Of a stretch of DNA of 64,000 bases, positions 1 through 10,214 are shown one piece after another (within the stretch, counting starts at the first letter, position 1; every line of letters starts with the position of its first letter). Below the pieces are notes generated by a model, which searched no databases, was not told the origin of the DNA, and saw only the letters and a program-made list of their open reading frames with translations. The stretch spans positions 2,294,001 through 2,358,000 of the forward strand of contig NZ_BAAAWN010000001.1 of NCBI RefSeq assembly GCF_039535095.1, written 5' to 3'. The translations under genes and the position numbers were made by a program. This stretch comes from Arthrobacter ramosus (GTDB taxonomy: Bacteria > Actinomycetota > Actinomycetes > Actinomycetales > Micrococcaceae).

Positions 1-1331
1 GCGCTACACCGAGGATTCCTGCGTGCTGGTCACGTCCCTTGTGTCCGATCGTGGCGTGCTGCAGGTGACGGACGGACTTACCCTGCGTGCCGGCGCCGAC
101 TTGTCGGAGCCGGTGCCGGCTGGCCGTTCCGAACTCCTGCGGCACGCGAGGGCCGTGGGCGGAGACGTTCCGCTGCGCATCAGCCTGGTACCGAAGGCCG
201 GTGTCACTTTTGACACCCTGGCCACCGGCTGGAGGTTTGATTGGCGGCAGGACGGAGTCCAGGAGGTCTACCTATGGTCTTCCGTTGAACTCATCCCTGA
301 CGGCCGCGGTCTCTCAGCCGAATTGACGCTTCGCGCGGGAGAAACGCTGACCATGGTCCTGCACTGGTCGGGACGGTTCCGGCTCCGTCAGCATCCCGAG
401 AGCAAGAAGCTCATTGACCAGACCGTGTATGCCTGGCGCCGGTGGTCATCAAGCCTGGATTGCGAAGGCTCCCAAGCAGAGTTGATGAAGCGATCGGCCC
501 TGACGCTGAAGATGTTGGATCACGCAGAAACGGGGGCCATCCTGGCGGCCGCCACGTCGTCGCTGCCTGAGTGGCCAGGGACGTCGCGGAACTGGGACTA
601 CCGGTACACCTGGGTGCGCGACGCATCCTTCTCCAACTACGTGTTCAGGCGCATTGGCGACCCCAGTGATGCGGACGTTTTCCTTGCCTGGGTCCTGACC
701 AACGTAGAGCGGGACGGTGTCCCGCACGTAATGTACGCCCTCGACGGCTCCCAGCCGCCCGATGAGGTGCAGGATCCACAGCTGCGGGGATACCGCGGAT
801 CGGCCCCGGTCAGGTGGGGAAATGGTGCCCGCCACCAACTCCAGCACGATGTGTACGGTGAAATCGTCGACATCGCCTACCAGTGGTCGGGCAGTGGGAA
901 GCGAGTCGATGAGCGGCTCTGGGCCGCGTTGATCCCCATCGTCGAAATGGCCATCAGGAGCTGGCGGGTTCCGGACTCGGGCCCTTGGGAAATCCGCGAC
1001 AAGAGCCGGCCTTTCACCTACTCGGCGGCGTTATGTTATGTCGCAATCGACCGGGCCATTCAGATCGCGCGCAGGGATGGGCTTCCCTATCCCAAGCGCC
1101 GGTGGGAGGCCACCGCCCGGCGAATCCGGCAGGCTGCCCTGACACAATCCTGGGATCCCCGGCGGCGCACTTTCACCGAGAATTTGGGCGCCAGCGGCGG
1201 ACTGGACGCGTCCCTCCTGACTCTTCCCGCAGGCGTTCAGCCATGTGGGCGTGCTTGCCAGCGGCCTGCGACTGCTGAAAGCGGAGCGGCGGGCCGCGAA
1301 CGCCGGCTCCACCGCGCAGGATCAGCGCTAG
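1..1331 (+). pseudogene. GH15 glycoside hydrolase (glucoamylase/trehalase type), 5' cut by window, internal deletion with frameshift
   Basis: Reading from base 2 gives a typical GH15 protein: an amino-terminal beta-sandwich and then the (alpha/alpha)6 barrel with RNWDYRYTWVRDAS and the WGNGARHQLQHDVYGE segment. The reading frame is already open at base 1, so the true start lies outside the window. At about 1226-1232 the text jumps from GGLDASLLTLP directly to QAFSHVGVLASGLRLL, and the second part is in another frame that stops at the TAG at 1329-1331. In full-length relatives roughly 110-120 residues lie between these motifs, including a catalytic glutamate region. The gene therefore looks inactivated by a deletion that is not a multiple of three. 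If read straight on in the first frame, it runs to 1384 with a nonsense tail. The family call is firm; substrate (trehalose, maltooligosaccharide) cannot be told. Confidence 0.85.
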
Positions 1332-1346
1332 GTGCGAGGCAACCCG

Positions 1347-2345
1347 ATGCGTGCATGGTGGGTCCAGGAACCAGGCCCGATTGAATCCCGGCCGCTTTTT
1401 TGGGGCGAACGGCCCGATCCGCAACCGGGGCGGCGGGAGCTCCTGGTCGGCGTCCGAACGTGTGGTGTCTGCCGCACGGATCTGCATCTGGCCGAGGGCG
1501 ATCTCGCACCTCGCAGGCCGAACGTTGTACCCGGCCACGAAGCGGTGGGAATAGTCAGCGAAACCGGTGAAGGGTGTGTGAGGTTCCGGCGCGGTGACAG
1601 GGTCGGAGTGGCCTGGCTAGGGGGAACCTGCGGGAGCTGCGCGTATTGCCGCCGTGGCGACGAGAATCTCTGCCTCTCCCCCACCTTCACCGGATGGGAC
1701 AGGGACGGCGGCTACGCCGAACAACTCACGGTGTCGGAGGATTTCGCCTACGCCATCCCGCAGCAATTTTCGGACGAGCAGGCGGCCCCTCTATTGTGCT
1801 CCGGCATCATCGGGTACCGGGCGCTCAAACGGGCCGAGCTTCCGCCAGGTGGCCGGCTGGGCATCTATGGTTTCGGAGGATCTGCCCATCTCACGGCGCA
1901 GATGGCGCGCCACCAGGGGGCCGAGGTCTACGTGATGACCCGTTCGGAGGCGGCCCGCGAACTGGCGCGTGAACTCGGCGCCGTGTTTGTGGGAGACGCG
2001 TACGACTCCCCGCCGGACCGGCTCGACTCGGCGATACTTTTTGCCCCCGTCGGGGACCTCGTTCCTGTTGCCCTCAAAGCGCTGGACCGTGGCGGGACCC
2101 TCGCCATTGCAGGCATCCACGTGAGCGACATACCGCCCTTGAACTATGCCGCCGATCTCTTCAATGAGCGTCAGCTCCGTAGTGTTACCGCCAATACGCG
2201 GGCGGACGGCGAAGAGTTCTGGTCCCTGGCAGCGGAGATTCCGCTGGCTCCCACCACGATGGCGTATCCATTGATTGAGGCCGATAGGGCGTTACAGGAT
2301 TTGGCCGCCGGGCGCATCACAGGGGCAGCCGTCCTGAAAGCCTGA
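1347..2345 (+). CDS. Zinc-dependent alcohol dehydrogenase (MDR superfamily)
   Basis: The 332-residue protein is a medium-chain zinc alcohol dehydrogenase that would oxidise or reduce an alcohol/aldehyde pair with NAD(P). CGVCRTDLH and GHEAVG give the catalytic zinc ligands, and [15 protein letters not shown] gives the four-cysteine structural zinc site. A Rossmann segment [11 protein letters not shown] follows at mid-protein. I chose the ATG at 1347 because a GAGG sequence lies about eight bases upstream and the protein then begins MRAWW as in relatives; an in-frame GTG at 1332 is possible. It begins 15 bases after the broken GH15 gene. The closest subgroup is the COG1064 type; the physiological substrate is not evident. 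Confidence 0.88.
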   Translation: MRAWWVQEPGPIESRPLFWGERPDPQPGRRELLVGVRTCGVCRTDLHLAEGDLAPRRPNVVPGHEAVGIVSETGEGCVRFRRGDRVGVAWLGGTCGSCAYCRRGDENLCLSPTFTGWDRDGGYAEQLTVSEDFAYAIPQQFSDEQAAPLLCSGIIGYRALKRAELPPGGRLGIYGFGGSAHLTAQMARHQGAEVYVMTRSEAARELARELGAVFVGDAYDSPPDRLDSAILFAPVGDLVPVALKALDRGGTLAIAGIHVSDIPPLNYAADLFNERQLRSVTANTRADGEEFWSLAAEIPLAPTTMAYPLIEADRALQDLAAGRITGAAVLKA

Positions 2346-2407
2346 GCTGCGTATTTCACGGGTCACGGTCGGGATGGCGGAGCAAAAGATACCGGAGCAA
2401 GAGACGG

Positions 2408-2440
2408 CGATCGGCGGGTCCGATGACGGCCCGCCGGTCG
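2408..2440. terminator. GC-rich hairpin downstream of the alcohol dehydrogenase
   Basis: An 11-bp inverted repeat (one G-T wobble) with an 11-base loop lies 62 bases after the dehydrogenase stop and before the convergent SPW gene, whose stop is at 2485. It could serve both strands. No long T-run follows, so the terminator role is inferred from position and stem strength. Confidence 0.45.
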
Positions 2441-2484
2441 GTATTACCGCTGTTCAGCGTTTCAACACGTCAGCGCTCAGCACG

Positions 2485-2847
2485 TCAGTGCGAAGGGCTG
2501 ACCATGTGATGCCGGTGTTCCTCGGTGCTGGGCTTGATCGCCATCGCGGTGACGACGAGCTCCACCAGGCCAGTGATCCAGGATGTCCAGGCGACTCCGG
2601 CTTGCGTGGAGTAAGAGCCTAGCCACGGAGAAAGGAACAGCAAGGCACCGAAGGCTGCCTGCACCCACTCCATAACCGGCGTTCCGGGCATGGCCAGATT
2701 GATGACACCGCTAACGATCAGCAAAGCGCCGAACACGACCATCAGGGCAGCCGACGAGCCGGCCGCCATGGTCCAGATGACCGACAAAGCAGCATAGAGA
2801 CCGGCGATAACCGTGACCCAATCCTGCCATCGCGTCCATTTCTTCAT
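2485..2847 (-). CDS. SPW-repeat integral membrane protein
   Basis: This 120-residue protein has about four hydrophobic helices and carries the FLSPWLGS element that names the SPW family (two-helix repeat units). Such proteins sit in the membrane; their function is not known. The ATG at 2847 is preceded by GAGGTGG on the minus strand at good spacing, which decides the start over longer in-frame possibilities. It is monocistronic, converging on the alcohol dehydrogenase and divergent from the sugar transporter genes. The charged, histidine-containing tail (EEHRHH) is not part of the membrane domain. Confidence 0.75.
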   Translation of the reverse strand: MKKWTRWQDWVTVIAGLYAALSVIWTMAAGSSAALMVVFGALLIVSGVINLAMPGTPVMEWVQAAFGALLFLSPWLGSYSTQAGVAWTSWITGLVELVVTAMAIKPSTEEHRHHMVSPSH

Positions 2848-3261
2848 TGAACCCACCTCTGTTATGTGGACTGCATCCCGGGGCATCGAGCATGTACTCC
2901 GGTATTGATGTAACAAAATCCGCACGCAGCTACTTCCCGAAGAACGCATATGGGGTTGGCCTGCCGTCGTCGAATCCTGCCGCACACGAAGCCTTGCTAA
3001 GAGCGGACTTCCGGTCTACAACGTAGTCATAGAGCAACATCGACGAACATGTCCGGCGTCGCCGGCAGGTCCGTCCAGAGAGGACCCCGTGATATCGAGT
3101 CGCTGGTCGTAAAGTCGCCAGTCAGCTCGGTGCTGACATATCGACGTCCGTTGGTGAGAACCGCCGTGGCCTCCGGCGTGGACCTGCGTCCGGCGCCAAC
3201 GCCCAGGTTCCGGCCCGACCCCGCCAGGTCGCTTGCAGTCGAAACCAACGGAAGGAAAGAA
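2848..3261. promoter_or_regulatory. Divergent intergenic region with a candidate operator at 3121-3137
   Basis: The 414 bases separate the SPW gene (minus) from the sugar-binding protein gene (plus). They hold a perfect 6-bp inverted repeat, GTCAGC and GCTGAC separated by five bases, at 3121-3137, about 125 bases before the binding-protein start. This is a plausible operator for the transporter. I see no gene here, although one reading frame stays open upstream of 3262 by chance. Confidence 0.35.
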
Positions 3262-4482
3262 ATGTTAAACATGAGGGTCCCGGCACGAGGCGCCGGAACC
3301 GCCTTCATTGCAACCCTCGCTATCACGGCACTCGCCGCCTGCTCGAGCACGAGCACATCGCCTTCGCCGAGCGCCACGAGTTCCGGAGGAGCCGTACCGC
3401 AGATCTCTGCGGATGCGTTCACGGCCGATTTCTCGGCGATGAAACAGCTCACGTCGCTCGCTTCACAAGGCAAAGGGATGGTCGGCGTTCTGTTGCCGGA
3501 CACCACCACTTCCGCGCGATACGTCACTTTCGATGCCCCGTACCTGAAGAAGGCCTTCGAAACCGCGGGTCTGGACTCATCCAAGTTCAAGATCGACAAT
3601 GCGCAGGGCAGCGCAAGCACGATGCAGACGCAGGCCGAAGCTGACATCACGGCCGGAGCATCCGTGCTGCTTGTCGATGCCCTCGACTCCGGTTCGGGCG
3701 CAGCCATTGAGGCGGCCGCCAGCGCACGCGGCGTCAAAGTGATCGACTATGACCGGCTCGTCAAAGGCGGGGCAAAAGATCGCACCTACGTGAGCTTCGA
3801 CAACGTCAAGGTTGGTCAGCTGATCGGCCAGGGCGAGATCACGTGCATCGCAGACTGGAAAGTCACCAAACCTAACATCCTGATCATGGATGGCGATCCG
3901 ACCGACAACAACGCGAAGCTGTTCGCCGAAGGCTATAACGGTGTACTCAAGACGCACTTCGACAATGGCGAATACGTCAACGTAGGAGAGCCGGCAGGTA
4001 CCTGGACACCGTCAGTGGCACAGACGACGTTCGCCCAGCAGTACACCGCCCACCCGAACATCAACGCGGTGGTCACGCCTAACGACGACAACGCCAATGC
4101 CGTGATCGCCTACCTGCAGAGCAAGCAAATTCCTGCCAAGACTTTCCCGACGACGGGGCAGGATGCGTCCTTGTCCGGCCTGCAGAACATCCTGAAGGGG
4201 TACCAGTGCGGAACGGTGTACAAGCCGATCTACTTTGAAGCCCAGGCGGCCGCCGCAGCAGCGCTCTACCTGCGGGCCGGCGTGACCGTTCCGTCAACCC
4301 TCGTAAACGGCAAGACGACAGACGACACCGCGAAGTCCGACGTCGGATCGGTCCTGCTCACCCCGCTGTGGGTGACCACGAAGAACATGGCGGACACGGT
4401 GGTCAAGGACGGTGCCGTGACGAGTTCTTCGCTGTGCATCTCGCAGGTGAAGGACGCGTGCACTGCGGCAGGTATCCAGTAG
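3262..4482 (+). CDS. Sugar ABC transporter substrate-binding lipoprotein (XylF-like)
   Basis: The 406-residue protein begins with a lipoprotein signal ending in LAAC, with the lipidated cysteine at residue 27. A serine/threonine-rich linker and a type I periplasmic-binding fold follow. The segments GVLLPDTTTSARY, ASVLLVDALDSGSG and VVTPNDDNANAVI are of the kind found in xylose-binding proteins (XylF). It would capture a pentose outside the membrane and hand it to the fused ATPase-permease encoded eight bases downstream. The ATG at 3262 is chosen because GGAAGGAAAG lies directly upstream; a second ATG at 3271 is less likely. The sugar is inferred from family resemblance only. No xylose isomerase or kinase gene is nearby. 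Confidence 0.85.
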   Translation: MLNMRVPARGAGTAFIATLAITALAACSSTSTSPSPSATSSGGAVPQISADAFTADFSAMKQLTSLASQGKGMVGVLLPDTTTSARYVTFDAPYLKKAFETAGLDSSKFKIDNAQGSASTMQTQAEADITAGASVLLVDALDSGSGAAIEAAASARGVKVIDYDRLVKGGAKDRTYVSFDNVKVGQLIGQGEITCIADWKVTKPNILIMDGDPTDNNAKLFAEGYNGVLKTHFDNGEYVNVGEPAGTWTPSVAQTTFAQQYTAHPNINAVVTPNDDNANAVIAYLQSKQIPAKTFPTTGQDASLSGLQNILKGYQCGTVYKPIYFEAQAAAAAALYLRAGVTVPSTLVNGKTTDDTAKSDVGSVLLTPLWVTTKNMADTVVKDGAVTSSSLCISQVKDACTAAGIQ

Positions 4483-4490
4483 TTCGAACA

Positions 4491-6608
4491 ATGAGTGAGT
4501 TGATAACCCCGGACCCGGTCGGCGCCGGTCCCCTGCTCCGGCTGGAGGCCATCGACAAGAACTTCGGGCCGGTGCAGGCACTCGTCGACATCACCCTTGA
4601 GGTGCCGACCGGCAAAGTAACTGCGCTTGCCGGCGACAACGGCGCGGGCAAATCGGTATTGATCAAATGCGTCGCCGGCATTCACACCCCCGACGACGGG
4701 CAGCTGTTTTGGGAAAACAAGCCAGTACGGTTGAACTCGCCGCACGAAGCCGCTGCGCTCGGCATTGAGACCGTGTACCAGGACCTGGCCCTGTGCGACA
4801 ACCTCGACATCGTGCAGAACCTGTTCCTCGGCCGCGAACGCCTTCGCCGCTTTCTCCTCGATGAAGAGAGCATGGAGATCACGGCCCGGGAGACGCTCGC
4901 GAGCCTGGCCGTGACCACCGTGCGATCCATCCGGCAACCCGTCGCATCGCTGTCCGGCGGGCAACGCCAGTCCGTGTCGATCGCGAAGTCGGTGCTGTGG
5001 AACTCCAAGCTCGTCATTATGGACGAACCGACGGCAGCTCTCGGCGTCGCACAGACCGAGGTTGTCCTTCATCTCATTCGCCAGCTCGCAGACCGCGGCG
5101 TTGCCGTCATCGTCATCTCGCACAACATGAACGACGTGTTCGAGGTCGCAGACCGCATTGCCGTGCTCAGGCTCGGGCGGCTTGTTGACGTTCGGCCCGC
5201 CACGGAAATGGACCGGCAGATCGTGGTCGACCTGATGACCACAGGGTTCTCCGATCGGGCAAGGCCGGAACTCGCGCCATCACCGCCGTCGAAACGCCCG
5301 CTGACCGCCGCCAAGGGGCCACTCCCCTCCCCGGCAGTTGCCCTCCAGGACGAGCCGACCACCGCCGCCGCGGCGCGGAAGGCCGCACTGGCGTTGAACC
5401 CCGACATCACCGCGACGTCGCTGCCCGAATACTTCCGTGCCGCCTTGGCGCGGGTCCGGGGCGGCGAGAGCGGAGTGCTGCCGGTTCTCGCGGGCCTGTT
5501 GCTGATCTCTGTGCTGTTCCAATCGCTCAACCCGAACTTCCTGACGCCCGGCAACATGGTGAACCTCCTCATCCAGGGTTCAGTTTTCATGCTGCTGGCC
5601 ATGGGCCAGGTCTTCGTGCTCCTGCTCGGCGAAATCGACTTGTCCATCGGGTACGTCGGCGGAGTGGGCGGCGTCATCATGGCCGAACTCGTCCAGGAGT
5701 CGACAGGCTGGCCGTGGTGGGCGGCGATCGCTGTCGGGCTGATTAGCTGCGCCGGGATCGGGTTGCTTCATGGCACGATCATCACCCGTCTCGGACTCCC
5801 ATCGTTCGTCGTGACACTTGGCGGCCAGCTCGGCTGGCTTGGCGTGATGCTCATCATCCTCGGCAGCGGCGGCGTCGTGCCCATCAACGACAACGTCATC
5901 AACAACATCGCGAGCGGCAACCTCAGCCCGGTCACCAGCTGGATCCTGATGCTCGTCGTCGTCGGAGCATTCAGCACCTGGACGTGGCTGCGGGACGCCC
6001 GCCGGCGCAACACCGGACTCGTCGCGCCGCCCGCCAGTGTGAGCGCCCTGAAGATCGCAGCGGTGCTCGCCGCGGGTGTGGCCATCGTGTGGCTCTGCAA
6101 TACGGACCGCGGCACCCTGGTCGAAATCAGCGGCGTGCCATGGGTGCTTCTCGTGGTGCTCGGAGTCCTCGCCGTCTGGACGTTGCTGCTCGGGCGAACC
6201 CGGTTCGGCCGCTACGTCTACGCTATTGGCGGCAACGCCGAGGCCGCACGGCGGGGCGGCGTGAACCTTGCGCGCATTCGCACCCTCGCCTTCATGCTCG
6301 CCTCGTTCACCGCAGGGATCGGCGGAATCGTCTACGCGTCGCGGCTCCGTTCCGTCTCGACGTCGTACGACGGCGGCACGCTGGTGCTTTACGCCGTGGC
6401 GGCCGCGGTAATCGGCGGGACCAGCCTGTTCGGCGGCCGCGGCAAGGTGCTGCACGGGGTCCTGGGCGGGCTCGTGATCGCCACGATCGATAACGGCATG
6501 GGCCTGCAGGGCTACAGCGCTCCGGCCAAGTACGTCGTCACGGCGCTGGTCCTCGTCGCGGCCGTGACGATCGATGCCGTCGCGCGCCGCGGGCGCTCAC
6601 GGACGTAA
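4491..6608 (+). CDS. Fused sugar ABC transporter ATPase-permease (XylG-XylH type)
   Basis: A single 705-residue protein carries both halves of a xylose/ribose-type importer. Residues 1-250 are one ATP-binding cassette: Walker A GDNGAGKS at 48-55, signature LSGGQ at 154-158, Walker B LVIMDEP at 174-180 and switch histidine 211. An alanine/proline-rich linker spans about 255-310. From LPEYFRAALARVRGG at 311 onward there is a complete XylH-like permease with about ten helices and the conserved LLGEIDLSIG element. In relatives these are normally two genes, and there the ATPase often has two cassettes; here there is one. The frame is continuous with no internal stop. The ATG at 4491 lies eight bases after the binding-protein stop, so the two are co-transcribed. 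Confidence 0.85.
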   Translation: MSELITPDPVGAGPLLRLEAIDKNFGPVQALVDITLEVPTGKVTALAGDNGAGKSVLIKCVAGIHTPDDGQLFWENKPVRLNSPHEAAALGIETVYQDLALCDNLDIVQNLFLGRERLRRFLLDEESMEITARETLASLAVTTVRSIRQPVASLSGGQRQSVSIAKSVLWNSKLVIMDEPTAALGVAQTEVVLHLIRQLADRGVAVIVISHNMNDVFEVADRIAVLRLGRLVDVRPATEMDRQIVVDLMTTGFSDRARPELAPSPPSKRPLTAAKGPLPSPAVALQDEPTTAAAARKAALALNPDITATSLPEYFRAALARVRGGESGVLPVLAGLLLISVLFQSLNPNFLTPGNMVNLLIQGSVFMLLAMGQVFVLLLGEIDLSIGYVGGVGGVIMAELVQESTGWPWWAAIAVGLISCAGIGLLHGTIITRLGLPSFVVTLGGQLGWLGVMLIILGSGGVVPINDNVINNIASGNLSPVTSWILMLVVVGAFSTWTWLRDARRRNTGLVAPPASVSALKIAAVLAAGVAIVWLCNTDRGTLVEISGVPWVLLVVLGVLAVWTLLLGRTRFGRYVYAIGGNAEAARRGGVNLARIRTLAFMLASFTAGIGGIVYASRLRSVSTSYDGGTLVLYAVAAAVIGGTSLFGGRGKVLHGVLGGLVIATIDNGMGLQGYSAPAKYVVTALVLVAAVTIDAVARRGRSRT

Positions 6609-6618
6609 GGAGGCAACT

Positions 6619-7494
6619 ATGACGGACTCCGGACCAGTGCTTGTGGTCGGCGGCACCGGGATGCTGGGCAGCCAGGTGGTGTCCAGGCTGCTACGGGGAG
6701 GAAAACAAGTCCGCGCCTTGGTGCGGCCCGGTTCGGATGGGAGCCGCCTCGAGGAGCTAGGGGCCACGATCGCCCGTGGCGACATGATGGATCCCGAGTC
6801 GCTTGTGCACGCCATGGACGGCGTCGACGCTGTGATCACCTCAGCGGCGGGATACACCCACCATCGGGAGGGAGACAGCCCCGTCATCGACACGGTGGGC
6901 AACACCAACCTCGTCGATGCAGCCAGCCGCGCCGGTGTGCGCAGATTCGTCCTCACCAGCATCCTCACTTGCGATCAAACACCGGATGTTCCGCACTTCT
7001 GGCACAAGAAACTGACCGAGGATCGCCTGGAAGAACTCGGGGTCCCGTTCGTGGCGCTGCGTCCGGGCGCTTTCCTTGAGCAGATCACTCGCTTCGGCGA
7101 CCCCTTCAGCGAGGGGCGGCTCACGTCGTTCGGGTCTCCGGGCGTTCCCCTGACATACGTGCTTGCCAGTGACCTGGCCGGGTATCTTGCGGCAGCAGTC
7201 GACGCGAGCGGAGTAGAGGGGCAGCGTATCGACATCGGTTGGGACCGGCCGGTAAGCATGCAGGACATCGCCGATATCTCCGCCCGGATGCTCAGCCGAC
7301 CGATCCAGCTCGTCGTCAGCCCGATCAGCCCGGTGAACCCGATGGCGAAGGACCTTGGGGCGATGATCGACTGGTTCGGCACCGGACGCTACGTCGCCGA
7401 TACCTCACGACAACGCGAAGTCTTCGGCCCACCGCCAACAGCCGAGGACGCCGTCGCGCGCCTGCTCACCAGCCTCGGGCACACGCTTGACTAA
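6619..7494 (+). CDS. NmrA-like NAD(P)-binding protein (atypical SDR)
   Basis: The 291-residue protein starts with the Rossmann motif VVGGTGMLGSQV and continues with features of atypical short-chain dehydrogenases of the NmrA/SDR type, such as VRRFVLTSI and LRPGAFLEQ. Such proteins reduce small molecules or act as redox-sensing regulators. A strong AAGGAGG site at 6607-6613 overlaps the stop of the transporter gene, so it is probably translated from the same message. Its link to sugar uptake is unknown. The classical YxxxK catalytic pair is not apparent. Confidence 0.78.
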   Translation: MTDSGPVLVVGGTGMLGSQVVSRLLRGGKQVRALVRPGSDGSRLEELGATIARGDMMDPESLVHAMDGVDAVITSAAGYTHHREGDSPVIDTVGNTNLVDAASRAGVRRFVLTSILTCDQTPDVPHFWHKKLTEDRLEELGVPFVALRPGAFLEQITRFGDPFSEGRLTSFGSPGVPLTYVLASDLAGYLAAAVDASGVEGQRIDIGWDRPVSMQDIADISARMLSRPIQLVVSPISPVNPMAKDLGAMIDWFGTGRYVADTSRQREVFGPPPTAEDAVARLLTSLGHTLD

Positions 7495-7506
7495 GCCGGG
7501 CCCGAC

Positions 7507-7526
7507 GGCGGCCGGACGGGGCCGCC
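7507..7526. terminator. Hairpin between convergent NmrA-like gene and clpC
   Basis: A perfect 7-bp stem (GGCGGCC/GGCCGCC, six-base loop) lies between two convergent genes whose stops are at 7494 and 7549. Position suggests a shared terminator; the stem is short and has no T-run. Confidence 0.4.
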
Positions 7527-7548
7527 TGTTAACCCGCCTTAACCCGGG

Positions 7549-10044
7549 CTAACTCACGGCGGGCAGCGCGTCGGGGATGCGGGGCTTGGCGTTTCCGGCA
7601 AAGGTGAACTTGGCATCGTCGCCTTCGCCGTCCACGTCGACCACCACGATGTCACCCGGGTGCAGCTCGCCGAAGAGGATCTTCTCGGAGAGCTGGTCCT
7701 CGATCTCGCGCTGGATGGTGCGGCGGAGCGGCCGGGCACCCATGGCCGGGTTGTAGCCACGGGTGGCCAAAAGGACCTTGGCGGCGTCCGTGAGCTCGAT
7801 ACCCATGTCCTTGTCTGCCAGATGCTGTTCCAAGCGAGCGATCATCAGGTCCACGATCTCGATGATCTCGTCCTGCGTGAGTTGCGGGAAGACAATGACG
7901 TCGTCAACGCGGTTGAGGAACTCGGGACGGAATTGCTGCTTGAGCTCCTCGGTGACACGGGCCCGCATCCGGTTGTAACCGGTGGTGGTGTCCGTGCCGG
8001 ATTGGAAGCCGGTCGCCACGCTCTTGGAGATGTCGCGGGTGCCCAGGTTGGTGGTCATGATGATCACCGTGTTCTTGAAGTCCACCACCCGGCCATGGCT
8101 ATCCGTCAGGCGGCCGTCCTCGAGAATCTGCAGCAGGGAGTTGAACAAGTCCGAGTGGGCCTTCTCCACTTCGTCGAACAGCACCACGGAGAACGGACGA
8201 CGGCGGACCTTCTCGGTCAACTGCCCGCCCTCGTCATAACCGACGTAACCCGGAGGGGCACCGAAGAGACGCGACACCGTGTGCTTCTCGGAGTACTCGG
8301 ACATGTCCAGCGTGATGAGGGCGTCCTCATCAGCGAAGAGGAATTCCGCCAACGCCCTGGCGAGCTCGGTCTTGCCGACGCCGGTGGGGCCGGCGAAGAT
8401 GAACGAACCACCCGGACGCTTGGGGTCCTTCAGGCCAGCCCGTGTGCGGCGGATTGCACGCGACACTGAATTAATCGCCTCATTCTGCCCGATAACGCGC
8501 TTGTGCAGTTCCTCCTCCATCTTGAGCAGGCGGCTGGATTCTTCCTCGGTGAGTTTGAAGACCGGGATGCCGGTGGAATTCGCGAGAACTTCGGCAATCA
8601 GCTCCTCGTCTACCTCGGAATTGCTGTCCGTGCCGCCGGATTTCCATCTGAGCTCCCTTTCCCTGCGCTCGGCGACAAGTTTCTGCTCCTTCATGCGCAG
8701 CGAGGCGGCGCCCTCGAAGTCCTGGGCGTCGATGGCGGATTCCTTCTCCATCTTCACCTCGGCGATGCGTGCATCCATCGCTTTCAGCTCCGGCGGACGG
8801 GTCATGCGGCGGATGCGAAGCCGTGCACCTGCTTCGTCGATCAGGTCGATCGCCTTGTCCGGCAGGAAGCGGTCCGACACGTAACGCTCCGAGAGGCTCG
8901 CCGCGGCCGCCAGCGCGCCGTCGGTGATGGTCACCCGGTGGTGCGCCTCGTAACGGTCACGCAGGCCCTTGAGGATCTCAACGGTGTGGGCCACCGAGGG
9001 TTCCTGGACCTGGATCGGCTGGAAGCGGCGCTCCAACGCGGCGTCTTTCTCAATGTGCTTGCGGTACTCGTCCAAAGTGGTGGCCCCGATGGTCTGGAGT
9101 TCACCACGCGCCAGCAACGGCTTCAGGATGGATGCGGCATCGATGGCGCCCTCGGCAGCGCCGGCACCGACGAGCGTGTGGATTTCGTCGATGAAGAGGA
9201 TGATGTCCCCGCGGGTCCGGATTTCCTTCAGGACCTTCTTCAGGCGCTCTTCAAAATCGCCACGGTAACGGGAACCGGCCACCACTGAGCCCAAATCGAG
9301 CGTGTAGAGCTGCTTGTCCTTCAGGGTCTCCGGCACGTTGCCCCGGACAATCGCCTGGGCAAGGCCCTCGACGACGGCGGTCTTGCCGACGCCAGGCTCA
9401 CCGATCAGCACGGGGTTGTTCTTGGTCCTGCGGGAGAGGACCTGCATGACGCGTTCCATCTCCAGCTCGCGGCCGATCACGGGATCGAGCTTGTTTTCCC
9501 GCGCGGCCTGGGTAAGGTTGCGGCCGAACTGGTCCAGCACCACCGAACCGGCGGGAGCAACCTCGGCCTGGCTCGGTCCGGCGACCATTCCGCTGGGGTC
9601 CTTGCCTTCATACCCCGAGAGCAAATGGATGACCTGCTGGCGGACCCGGCCGAGGTCGGCGCCAAGCTTGACCAGGACCTGCGCGGCAACGCCTTCACCC
9701 TCCCGGATGAGGCCGAGCAGGATGTGCTCGGTACCGATGTAGTTGTGGCCGAGCTGCAGCGCTTCCCGGAGTGCAAGCTCAAGGACCTTCTTGGCGCGCG
9801 GGGTGAAGGGGATGTGGCCGGACGGGGCTTGCCGGCCCTGGCCGATGATCTCCTGCACCTGTTCCCGGACGCCGTCGAGCGAGATGTTCATTGACTCCAG
9901 CGCCTTGGCGGCAACCCCCTCACCCTCCTGGATCAGTCCCAAAAGGATGTGCTCGGTACCGATGTAGTTATGGTTGAGCATGCGTGCCTCTTCTTGGGCA
10001 AGCACAACAACGCGACGGGCACGGTCCGTAAATCTTTCAAACAT
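7549..10044 (-). CDS. clpC: ATP-dependent Clp protease ATP-binding subunit ClpC
   Basis: The 831-residue AAA+ unfoldase begins [21 protein letters not shown], the hallmark of ClpC. Two Clp-N repeats follow, each with [13 protein letters not shown]. The first AAA domain has Walker [14 protein letters not shown], and a UVR-type middle segment rich in charged residues follows. The second AAA domain has [14 protein letters not shown] and the GYVGYDEGG pore loop. It unfolds proteins for ClpP in the cytosol and is normally essential in actinobacteria. Length is standard. The start has AGGAG nine bases upstream on the minus strand. No Clp regulator site that I can recognise is present upstream. Confidence 0.97.
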   Translation of the reverse strand: MFERFTDRARRVVVLAQEEARMLNHNYIGTEHILLGLIQEGEGVAAKALESMNISLDGVREQVQEIIGQGRQAPSGHIPFTPRAKKVLELALREALQLGHNYIGTEHILLGLIREGEGVAAQVLVKLGADLGRVRQQVIHLLSGYEGKDPSGMVAGPSQAEVAPAGSVVLDQFGRNLTQAARENKLDPVIGRELEMERVMQVLSRRTKNNPVLIGEPGVGKTAVVEGLAQAIVRGNVPETLKDKQLYTLDLGSVVAGSRYRGDFEERLKKVLKEIRTRGDIILFIDEIHTLVGAGAAEGAIDAASILKPLLARGELQTIGATTLDEYRKHIEKDAALERRFQPIQVQEPSVAHTVEILKGLRDRYEAHHRVTITDGALAAAASLSERYVSDRFLPDKAIDLIDEAGARLRIRRMTRPPELKAMDARIAEVKMEKESAIDAQDFEGAASLRMKEQKLVAERRERELRWKSGGTDSNSEVDEELIAEVLANSTGIPVFKLTEEESSRLLKMEEELHKRVIGQNEAINSVSRAIRRTRAGLKDPKRPGGSFIFAGPTGVGKTELARALAEFLFADEDALITLDMSEYSEKHTVSRLFGAPPGYVGYDEGGQLTEKVRRRPFSVVLFDEVEKAHSDLFNSLLQILEDGRLTDSHGRVVDFKNTVIIMTTNLGTRDISKSVATGFQSGTDTTTGYNRMRARVTEELKQQFRPEFLNRVDDVIVFPQLTQDEIIEIVDLMIARLEQHLADKDMGIELTDAAKVLLATRGYNPAMGARPLRRTIQREIEDQLSEKILFGELHPGDIVVVDVDGEGDDAKFTFAGNAKPRIPDALPAVS

Positions 10045-10214
10045 TTCGCCACACTCCTGGCAGCCGCTTACCTTGATGCTACGTCGCTAAGGGCCTTCTT
10101 GGGGGATCGCCGGAGGCAGAATTTTAGATACCAGGCCGGTCGGCCGCATGGCTCTTCTTCACAGACGGTCGAGACCGTGAAGAATGAAAACAACCACCAA
10201 GTAGAGGGAATACC
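10045..10214. promoter_or_regulatory. Divergent clpC/yqeY promoter region with bulged inverted repeat
   Basis: The 170 bases serve clpC (minus) and the YqeY gene (plus). At 10155-10184 TTCTTCAC and GGTC pair with GACC and GTGAAGAA, with four unpaired bases (AGAC) in the left arm. An AT-rich TATCTAAAAT on the minus strand could be a -10 for clpC. These are assignments by eye. Confidence 0.35.
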
